Shown here one piece after another: positions 57,493-64,000 of a stretch of DNA of 64,000 nucleotides. The notes beneath the pieces were generated by a model that made no database searches, was not told the DNA's origin, and saw only the letters and a program-made list of their open reading frames with translations. Each line of letters begins with the position of its first letter. Position 1 is the stretch's first letter. Source of the DNA: Yersinia massiliensis CCUG 53443 (GTDB taxonomy: Bacteria > Pseudomonadota > Gammaproteobacteria > Enterobacterales > Enterobacteriaceae); contig NZ_HE997643.1 in assembly GCF_000312485.1 (NCBI RefSeq), positions 264,367-328,366 on the forward strand, given 5' to 3'. A program made the translations under genes and the position numbers.

Positions 57493-59634
57493 ATGAATCA
57501 ACAACAAATGACCCAGTTCGGGTTGCCTGAACCTACGCAAACGCTGTATTTGAGCGGGCGTAGCTCGGAAGAAAAACGGCAAGAAATCCTGACTTATTTC
57601 CAACGAACCTGGGAGTTATATGAACGCCTGTTTGACTGCCTTAGTGACGAACGCGCTTACTTCAACAAAGCGATTTCCCTGCGCCATCCGCTGATTTTCT
57701 ACTTTGGCCATACCGCCACTTTCTATATTAATAAGCTGATAGCGGCGGGCCTGATTAAGCATCGCCTCGACAATAGCATCGAAGCCATGCTGGCGATCGG
57801 CGTTGATGAAATGAGCTGGGACGACCTCGATAACAGCCATTATAATTGGCCGAGTGTTGAACAATTACGTGACTACCGTAGCAAAGCTTACTCGCTGATT
57901 TCTCAATTTATCAAAGATATGCCGATAGAATTGCCGCTCAATTGGGATAACCCAGCATGGGTTGTTTTGATGGGAATTGAGCATGAGCGCATTCATCTTG
58001 AGACCTCAAGCGTGCTGATCCGCCAGTTACCGATTGAATGGGTCACACCACAATCGTATTGGCCACGTTGCACCGATGCGCAGACTGATTGTGCCAGTGT
58101 CCCTGCCAATTCATTGATTTCACAGTCCGGTGGCCAGATAACGTTAGGTAAAACCGATGATACCTACGGCTGGGATAACGAATACGGTACGTTCCAGACT
58201 GAGGTTAGGCCGTTTAAGGCCAGTAAAATGCTGGTCAGTAATGCCGAGTTTTTAGCATTTATCCAAGCAGGCGGCTATCAAAACAACGCATGGTGGGACG
58301 AAGAAGGTCAGGGATGGCGCGACTTCGCACTGGCGATCTGCCCAACATTTTGGGTCGGTGATATTACGCAGCCTAAATCGCTCAAACTGCGCCTTATGAC
58401 TGAAGAAATTCCGATGCCGTGGGACTGGCCAGCCGAAGTTAATCAGCTCGAAGCCTCCGCTTTTTGCCGCTGGAAAGCCGATGAAACTGGCAAGTCTATT
58501 CAGCTTCCGACCGAAGCCGAATGGTACATTTTACGCCAGCACGTCGAGGGCGATCAGCCAGACTGGCAGCAAGCACCGGGTAATATTAATCTGGCGTGGT
58601 GGGCATCTGCTTGTCCTGTTGACCGCTTCCCCCAAGGAGATTTTTACGATGTCGTGGGCAATGTTTGGCAATGGACGACAACGCCAATCGGCGGTTTTAC
58701 TGGCTTTCGCGTTCACCCATTGTATGACGATTTTTCTACGCCTACCTTCGATGGAAAGCACTCTATCATTAAAGGCGGAAGTTGGATCTCAACCGGTAAT
58801 GAAGCGTTGCGTTCATCGCGTTATGCTTTCCGTCGTCATTTTTTCCAGCATGCGGGTTTTCGCTATGTCGTCTCTACCCATCAAGAAAAACAGATTGTGA
58901 ACTTGTATGAAACGGACACATTAGTGTCGCAATACCTTGATTTTCAATATGGTAAATCATATTTCGGCGTGGATAACTATGCCTGTGCGCTGGTCGCTAT
59001 CGCTGAAAAACTGTGTGATAAACGCCAGCGTGCGTTGGATATTGGCTGCGCTACCGGCCGTGCCAGTTTTGAATTAGCGCGCTCGTTTGAACAGGTCACT
59101 GGCATTGATTATTCGGCACGCTTCATTGACGTGGCGCTGTCGTTAGCGGGCGGGGAAGAAATATGCTACTCGATGCAAGAAGAGGGCGAGCTTATGGAAT
59201 ATTGCCAGGTTCGCTTAGCAGACGTCGGATTGAGCACTGAACAAACCGAAAAAGTCCACTTCTTACAAGGTGATGCTTGCAACCTCAAACCACAAAAAGA
59301 ACCTTATGATCTGGTGCTGGCGTCCAACCTGATTGATCGACTACGTGAACCGAAGCGCTTTTTGCGTGACATTGTTACAATGATCCGCCCTGGCGGCATT
59401 CTGATGCTCTCTTCGCCTTACACTTGGCTGGAAGAGTTTACGCCGAAGGAGAATTGGTTGGGGGGGATACGTGAAAACGGTGAAGCGTTAACAACACATC
59501 AGGCCCTGCAACGCTTGTTAGTGGATAACTTTTTGGAAGTGCGAGCGCCGATGGATATTCCGTTTATCATCCGTGAGACGGCTCGTAAATATCAACACGC
59601 CGTGGGGCAGCTAACCGTTTGGCGCAAGAAATAA
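57493..59634 (+). CDS. ovoA: OvoA: 5-histidylcysteine sulfoxide synthase / mercaptohistidine methyltransferase
   Basis: First and last steps of ovothiol A synthesis: iron-dependent coupling of cysteine and histidine with oxygen, and pi-N-methylation of mercaptohistidine. 713 residues in the OvoA order. An N-terminal DinB-like domain has an iron-ligand histidine in FGHTATF and the H-x3-H-x-E motif in GIEHERIHLET. A formylglycine-generating-enzyme-like domain follows (about 205-460, ending HAGFRYV). A C-terminal SAM methyltransferase has ALDIGCATGRASFELA. Motifs are intact. GAGGAAATAATC precedes the ATG. Confidence 0.93.
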   Translation: MNQQQMTQFGLPEPTQTLYLSGRSSEEKRQEILTYFQRTWELYERLFDCLSDERAYFNKAISLRHPLIFYFGHTATFYINKLIAAGLIKHRLDNSIEAMLAIGVDEMSWDDLDNSHYNWPSVEQLRDYRSKAYSLISQFIKDMPIELPLNWDNPAWVVLMGIEHERIHLETSSVLIRQLPIEWVTPQSYWPRCTDAQTDCASVPANSLISQSGGQITLGKTDDTYGWDNEYGTFQTEVRPFKASKMLVSNAEFLAFIQAGGYQNNAWWDEEGQGWRDFALAICPTFWVGDITQPKSLKLRLMTEEIPMPWDWPAEVNQLEASAFCRWKADETGKSIQLPTEAEWYILRQHVEGDQPDWQQAPGNINLAWWASACPVDRFPQGDFYDVVGNVWQWTTTPIGGFTGFRVHPLYDDFSTPTFDGKHSIIKGGSWISTGNEALRSSRYAFRRHFFQHAGFRYVVSTHQEKQIVNLYETDTLVSQYLDFQYGKSYFGVDNYACALVAIAEKLCDKRQRALDIGCATGRASFELARSFEQVTGIDYSARFIDVALSLAGGEEICYSMQEEGELMEYCQVRLADVGLSTEQTEKVHFLQGDACNLKPQKEPYDLVLASNLIDRLREPKRFLRDIVTMIRPGGILMLSSPYTWLEEFTPKENWLGGIRENGEALTTHQALQRLLVDNFLEVRAPMDIPFIIRETARKYQHAVGQLTVWRKK

Positions 59635-59840
59635 CGCAAGAATAAATTCAGCTCTACATCACTGCCGGGCTACATTTGAACAGTAGCCTGCCAGCGGCGG
59701 GAGCTAAGACTCTGTTAGAGAGTGCCTTTATTCAGGTATCGTAGCCGGAGAGCATAAAAAAGTGTGGGGCAACCATCAGATAACGCCCTGCCGGAAGTAG
59801 AATAACCGGCATCATGACTAACAGCGCTTGTTAGCTGCCT

Positions 59841-60320
59841 ATGAAGATCTATGTTATCAAAATCGCGGTTAGCGAAGTCAGTCCCATGGTCTGGCGTCGG
59901 CTAAGAATTGCTGCTGATACGTCACTGGCCGCGCTTCACTTCATTTTTCAGATTGTGCAGGGCTGGGACAATGACTATCTTCACCAGTTTCATATCCATG
60001 GCAAAGATTTCGGTATTTCTTACGAGGGTGGCATCTGCTTTCCAGATAATCCGTTCCGGCTCGTGATTGGCGATTTCGCTTTTGATGCTGGCGATCACAC
60101 TCACCCTGCACTGAAATATATAGAAACCCGCTGGGTCTCTTTAATCTCGAATAAAATGACGACTCGTTTGCTGAAAGATGTTCTGCCTGACAGTCATGGT
60201 TTCTTCTTCTGGTTTGTCGGCGTTGAGTGTCGTCAGCGCTGCCGTGTTGGCGCCACTTTTATCGATAGTAACCCCCTTGGGTTCGCCATGATAACGAATG
60301 GCCTTGCGAAAGAAGCGTAA
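59841..60320 (+). pseudogene. Truncated plasmid pRiA4b ORF-3-like gene
   Basis: The first 95 codons match the pRiA4b ORF-3 family: VYVIKIAVSEV-like start, P-M-V-W-R-R-L, LAALHFIFQIVQGWDNDYLH and QFHIHGKDFG. Near 60140 the frame runs into sequence antisense to an IS6-type transposase, so the last 60 codons are not native. The family often travels with mobile elements; its function is unclear. Confidence 0.72.
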
Positions 60321-60590
60321 TACGGCAGTTGGGTCCCGTTTGGCGGTCAGCAAAAAGTCGCTGGTTTGACCTGCGGTATCCACTGCGAGGTACAGATATC
60401 TCCACTGACCATTGATTTTGATGTCGATTTTATCCATACGCCCCCATCGATGCCGCGTGGAATGGTTAGCGGTAACACTGCGTTCAGCCATCATCTTCTC
60501 CAAATTGCGCAAGCTCAGGGCATAAGCCAGATACCAGCGTACACACAGAGCCATAATACCAACAGGATAATGCAGGCGGCGGAAGGCATT
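60141..60590 (-). pseudogene. Second decayed IS6-family transposase
   Basis: On the minus strand, ALCVRWYLAYALSLRNLEKM is an IS6 helix-turn-helix region. It runs directly into RMDKIDIKINGQWRYLYLAV, so about 25-30 residues between them are deleted. KRDPTAVLRFFRKAIRYHG and TIDKSGANTAALTTLNADKP follow, with the second catalytic Asp. The frame is broken before the final Glu region and ends in unrelated residues. It belongs to a different IS6 subgroup from the copy at 56 kb. Confidence 0.82.
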
Positions 60591-61083
60591 TCATATCAAA
60601 GACATCGGAGTGTAACATCACAAAAAAACAGCATGTTGCCTGACGATCCCTAATGCGATAGAGCCGTCTGTAGGATAAAACCATTTGTTATATGGTTCTG
60701 TTATTTAATTTTCGGAAAAAAATTCCAATGTGGATACAAACCAAGATATAACTATATTTATCAATACATAAAGAAGATATGTCAATATTAAAAGAACTGA
60801 GCATTAAAAACCAAAGCATAGGTATAAACAATACCTAAGTATAGCTTTAATTTTTTTTAAAAAGATTTATCGTTTCCGAAGGGTAAAGATTGAAAATAAA
60901 TATCAGTATTTAACATGCGAAACAGAGATCATTATTAATGTGTTATCAAGATAATAGTGTTAATGAAAAATTAAACTCAAGTCAAAAAATATTATTTATA
61001 CTTAAAATGTCACTAGAGATTTAACGTTCATTTCTTCTGAACAATCAATAACAACTGAGGTTTTACAATTAAGGATGGGGTTT
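60591..61083. other. Very AT-rich intergenic region
   Basis: About 490 bases, markedly AT-rich, without a credible gene. It presumably carries the promoter of the unknown gene at 61084. I see no tRNA or terminator. Confidence 0.45.
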
Positions 61084-61917
61084 ATGCCTGACTTTATAAG
61101 TTCTCTAAATTTACATTCAACCGAAATTAAATTAATGCCAGAATTTTTGTTTGAAAAATCAATAATAACCCAAAAAACTATTGCCTGGAAAAAAAATAAC
61201 TCAGGCATGGATAAAGCTTTTTATGTTAATGTTTCTGAACTTTACGGTGTAATGTTTTGCAAGCCGCGGGTAAAGAGAAGTGAACTATTAAATTATAATG
61301 AATTATCAACTATTATCCCAGGCTTTCTTCTGCCCAAGTTACAAGACATAATACCGACAAAGGATGGTAATTTCACTGAAGAGAAACCAGAAGAAAAACC
61401 AGAAGAAAAACCAGAAAAAAATTCCACGAAAGATAATAAAGCTTTGGAACTTTATTGTCGTAAGGTAAATGAAAATAACAAAAATAAAATGAGATCATAT
61501 GAACCCGCATATAAAATAGAGATGATTAAGTTCATTGTCAAAATTAAACCCATTATGCAAAACAGTAGTGTAGATCCAAAAATATTATCCATAATACAAA
61601 AAGTCACAGATAAACAAGCACTATATAACAAGATTAAAGATATACAAGATCATCTGGATGATATCTGCAGGCATGTTGGCGAATTGACTTTCGTCATTGA
61701 AGAAAAAACACATAACATCAAATTAATTGATTTTGCTGCTGGTACGAGGGGAGAGTCAGCAATCGAAAATAAGCGAGCGATTTCATCTGGTCTAATGAAC
61801 ATTCAGGAACATATTGATTCACAATACTTAAGTAACAAAAATAATGCTGATTCAGAGTACTCACGCTTACCCAAAAATAATACCATTTTTTATGGCTCTA
61901 ATTACAAAAAAATATAA
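61084..61917 (+). CDS. Unknown protein with EEKP repeat
   Basis: A 277-residue, Lys/Asn-rich protein encoded in AT-rich DNA; no family recognised. There is no signal peptide or membrane segment. Three tandem EEKP units lie near residues 100-113. The C-terminal third has a stretch (VIEEKTHNIKLIDFAAG) that superficially resembles the I-K-L-I-D-F metal-binding loop of protein kinases, but no catalytic H-x-D-x4-N or ATP-binding lysine can be placed. AAGGATGGGG fits the ATG at 61084 better than the one at 61075. Composition suggests horizontal acquisition. Confidence 0.65.
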   Translation: MPDFISSLNLHSTEIKLMPEFLFEKSIITQKTIAWKKNNSGMDKAFYVNVSELYGVMFCKPRVKRSELLNYNELSTIIPGFLLPKLQDIIPTKDGNFTEEKPEEKPEEKPEKNSTKDNKALELYCRKVNENNKNKMRSYEPAYKIEMIKFIVKIKPIMQNSSVDPKILSIIQKVTDKQALYNKIKDIQDHLDDICRHVGELTFVIEEKTHNIKLIDFAAGTRGESAIENKRAISSGLMNIQEHIDSQYLSNKNNADSEYSRLPKNNTIFYGSNYKKI

Positions 61918-62041
61918 TCTAAAAATTCAGAAAAACAAAGCTATTGACAGATGGAAAATGGCAAAACATCAAAGCTCATAGTGTGGAAACTCTTGGGTGT
62001 TTTTTGCTAAAGGTTGTTTGTAATAGTGTCATTTTTTCTGA

Positions 62042-62992
62042 ATGATATGCTCATTTTTATATAATGGTGTTTTTGTAAAAATAAATAAATTGAATTCTTT
62101 AAGTGTGAATAATATGAATAATGTGATCAAAAAGAGACGTAAATTGTATTCTTGGCAACAAGGACTATTGAATGGGGACTTTCAGATTATCCATACAATG
62201 TCATCCGAAATTGGCGTAACGAGTAAAAGAAATTTAGGTGGTATATCTCCTTTTGAAAGGGCAAGGTTTGAAGATGTAGTATCTACATGGGATATTATGT
62301 CTGGTTCTTTACTTTCTTATTCTAAAGGAGAAGGGCGTGGAGTGCTTCCAACACATCTTGTTCTTGATGTACCTTATCAAAATATTTTAGGGACACATGA
62401 TTCTGATGTTTGGTTTCCAAACCATGCAGGTAGATTAGATAATCTATCGACTGGAATATTAGTAAATCCTTATGATTTAGTTGATCGAATCAACAGAGGC
62501 AAAGCAGTAGATGATAAATTATTAGGTGTGCCATTTAATACATTAGAAGACTTTAAGTTTTTTACTTCAAAAATGAGCGATAGTTTTCACAACGAAATAC
62601 TTATTATTTGCAAACCTGAATTATTAATTATTGATGGCGTGCCTAAAACTGGCAGAGTTAAATTGAAAGATATCGTTTATAATGTCGAAGGTGATTCTTT
62701 AAATAAAATTAAAAATGATATTAAAACTGTTCAGAAAATTGCAGTGATTAATAACCTTAAAAGTGTAAGTTTTATTTTTGATCATGAAAGAATTTCATCC
62801 TTTTATCAAGGGAGTATAAGTTTTTATGATGAAATTAGGCATTTTTTAGGTGACCCAATATACACTTCGTTTAACCGAAGTGTAAGTACAAAAAATCACT
62901 TTGCGAGAAAGCTAAAAACAGCACCCAATTTATCATATGCATATCATCCATTAGACGGTTATAGAGATTTAGCTGTTTTTCCGATTAATTAA
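62042..62992 (+). CDS. Unknown AT-rich gene
   Basis: A 316-residue protein of unrecognised family, no signal peptide and no membrane segments. It is basic near the start (VIKKRRKLY). It contains compact-fold-like stretches such as LPTHLVLDVPYQNILG and FHNEILIICKPELLIIDG. The start is uncertain: neither the ATG at 62042 nor the one at 62114 (MNNVIKKRR) has a clear ribosome binding site. Same strand and composition as the unknown gene 124 bp upstream; they may have arrived together. Function cannot be stated. Confidence 0.65.
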   Translation: MICSFLYNGVFVKINKLNSLSVNNMNNVIKKRRKLYSWQQGLLNGDFQIIHTMSSEIGVTSKRNLGGISPFERARFEDVVSTWDIMSGSLLSYSKGEGRGVLPTHLVLDVPYQNILGTHDSDVWFPNHAGRLDNLSTGILVNPYDLVDRINRGKAVDDKLLGVPFNTLEDFKFFTSKMSDSFHNEILIICKPELLIIDGVPKTGRVKLKDIVYNVEGDSLNKIKNDIKTVQKIAVINNLKSVSFIFDHERISSFYQGSISFYDEIRHFLGDPIYTSFNRSVSTKNHFARKLKTAPNLSYAYHPLDGYRDLAVFPIN

Positions 62993-63062
62993 AAGCCAAT
63001 TATTGGCCTGGTGAAAGCGAGGCTGCGATTTAACGTTACTTGGCTTTCATTACTGTGCTTAG

Positions 63063-63200
63063 TTCTGTCGCATTAGGGGCTTGTTGCAAGATGTTGGTGA
63101 GGAGCTTCGCGACTTCATCGATTCGCTGGTTAGCGCAGGTGATTATAGAACTCAAAGCGAAGTGCTCCGTGATGCTTTTCGGGCCGCGGTATATACATGA
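63063..63200 (+). pseudogene. ParD-family antitoxin remnant
   Basis: The frame reads LLQDVGEELRDFIDSLVSAG, then DYRTQSEVLRDAFRAAVYT, then stop. This is the ribbon-helix-helix part of ParD/CopG-type antitoxins. A stop lies just upstream and there is no start codon or intact C-terminal toxin-binding segment. No parE follows. Confidence 0.72.
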
Positions 63201-63364
63201 AAGACAGTATAAAATACGGCGATGAGGGTGGAAAGGACTTCGGCTGTGCAGCAGGCGAGCTCACGCCGCAGGCGTACTATCGTTCTCAGGTCTGTCGGAT
63301 TCAGAGCCTGTATAGATCGGAAAATCCAGTTTAGTTTCATTTACCATATTAGAAGGGAATAATA
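63201..63364. other. Gap with GC-rich scrap, nothing recognised
   Basis: A short segment of clearly higher GC than its flanks (63210-63320) follows the ParD remnant; it may be another fragment of mobile DNA but matches nothing I recognise. Confidence 0.3.
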
Positions 63365-63871
63365 ATGTTAATTATTTTTAGTGGATTACCCGGGAGCGGG
63401 AAAAGTGCTATTGCACGCATACTAGCCAAACAGCTTGGTGCCGTATATTTACGAATTGATACAATAGAACAGGCTATTCGCGAAACTGAAAATGAGGATA
63501 ACGATATGGGCCCAACAGGGTACTTTGTCGCATACGCATTAGCCCGCGAAAACTTGAGAATAGGGTTGACCGTTATCACTGATTCAGTTAATCCAATGCA
63601 ACTGACCAGAGATGCCTATCGTGATGTAGCGCTTTCTGGTAGTACACAATTTTTGGAAATTGAAGTTATCTGCTCTGACCAGACAGAGCATCGTTCTCGT
63701 GTAGAAAACCGAAAAACCGATATTCAGGGGTTAGACTTACCGGACTGGGAAGCTGTAATCAACCGCGAGTACGAACAATGGGACAGAGATCATCTGATAC
63801 TTGATAGTTCAAAACTATCAGTGTCCCAGAGTGTGGAGAAGGTGATAGAAACAATAAGACAAGCACATTAA
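63365..63871 (+). CDS. P-loop ATPase/kinase-like protein
   Basis: A 168-residue protein with a Walker A motif at the extreme N-terminus (FSGLPGSGKSAIARILA) and a following YLRIDTIEQAIRE segment that fits the nucleoside/gluconate-kinase-like or zeta-like AAA_33 group. A putative lid arginine pair is in HRSRVENRKTD. The substrate is unknown. AGAAGGGAATAAT precedes the ATG. It could be a small-molecule phosphotransferase. Confidence 0.82.
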   Translation: MLIIFSGLPGSGKSAIARILAKQLGAVYLRIDTIEQAIRETENEDNDMGPTGYFVAYALARENLRIGLTVITDSVNPMQLTRDAYRDVALSGSTQFLEIEVICSDQTEHRSRVENRKTDIQGLDLPDWEAVINREYEQWDRDHLILDSSKLSVSQSVEKVIETIRQAH

Positions 63872-63937
63872 CTCATATGTTCCATTCCCCACACGGCGTT
63901 CAAGTGGATTTTTTTGTAAACACAGTTTCTTGTTCAA

Positions 63938-63975
63938 GATGCGAGAATCCGTACAAGCAGGAACTCTCTCGCATC
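63938..63975. repeat. 9-bp inverted repeat at right edge
   Basis: GATGCGAGA at 63938-63946 is complemented exactly at 63967-63975 with a 20-nt loop. No T-run follows; it may be a transcript end structure or an element cut by the window edge. Confidence 0.4.
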
Positions 63976-64000
63976 AAGGCGGTTAAAATATAGTCTTAAC

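Noticed and set aside
58481..58900. 139-codon frame overlapping ovoA in another phase
   Set aside because: It lies wholly inside the well-supported ovoA frame, with no family features and no start signal.
59810..59832. Palindrome CTAACA-GCGCT-TGTTAG resembling an integron attC core
   Set aside because: It lacks the paired core sites and length of an attC, and no integrase or cassette order is present.
62042..62992. Calling the unknown protein an ADP-ribosyltransferase from its S-T-G and N-E-I-L strings
   Set aside because: No convincing arginine motif or spacing; the strings are too short to support the family.

Overview
The window looks like a chromosome segment of a Yersinia species or very close relative (Enterobacterales). 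The housekeeping proteins are near-identical in pattern to enterobacterial ones: NrdA/NrdB, UbiG, GyrA, RcsB, OmpC, TyrP, ecotin. There are ERIC-type elements, a MicF RNA next to ompC, and a chromosomal omptin. rcsD is intact, which argues against Y. pestis, where rcsD is known to be disrupted. Species identity is inference.

Layout. 1-430: structured non-coding DNA. 0.4-22 kb: core genes (katA, yfaZ, tyrP, cinA-like yfaY, eco, yfaE-nrdB-nrdA, ubiG, gyrA, then the Rcs phosphorelay rcsC / rcsB-rcsD and an MFS transporter). 22.9-39.7 kb: a type I secretion cluster made of a 3948-residue Ig-repeat surface protein followed by its TolC-like, ABC and HlyD-like exporter genes. 40-46.4 kb: micF, ompC, two tRNAs, ampH, a KdgR-type oligogalacturonide transporter and a metallo-beta-lactamase-fold hydrolase. 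46.4-49.9 kb: a chemoreceptor with an amino-acid-type dCache sensor, an omptin with altered active-site and LPS-site residues, and a LexA-controlled DinI/MsgA-like gene.

50-64 kb is an accessory, AT-rich, scarred region. Its centrepiece (50517-55910) is a 1797-residue protein built like a clostridial glucosylating toxin (TcdA/TcdB): a self-cleaving C80 cysteine protease domain followed by the TcdA/TcdB pore/delivery domain. The N-terminal effector, however, is a pertussis/cholera-type ADP-ribosyltransferase instead of a glucosyltransferase, and C-terminal CROP repeats are absent. Its head and upstream region are duplicated at 56.4-56.85 kb, where a 111-bp deletion has removed the NAD-binding arginine. 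Both copies begin at an IS6/IS26-type 14-bp end, and a decayed IS6 transposase lies between them. Further on are a GNAT acetyltransferase, an ovothiol synthase (OvoA), a second decayed IS6 copy fused to a pRiA4b-ORF3 remnant, two unknown AT-rich genes, a ParD remnant and a P-loop kinase-like gene.

How the parts work together: the Rcs relay, OmpC/MicF, the Ig-repeat adhesin with its exporter, AmpH and the omptin all concern the envelope. The KdgR-box transporter and the MCP concern nutrient sensing and uptake. The 50-64 kb block looks like a plasticity zone carrying a host-directed toxin.
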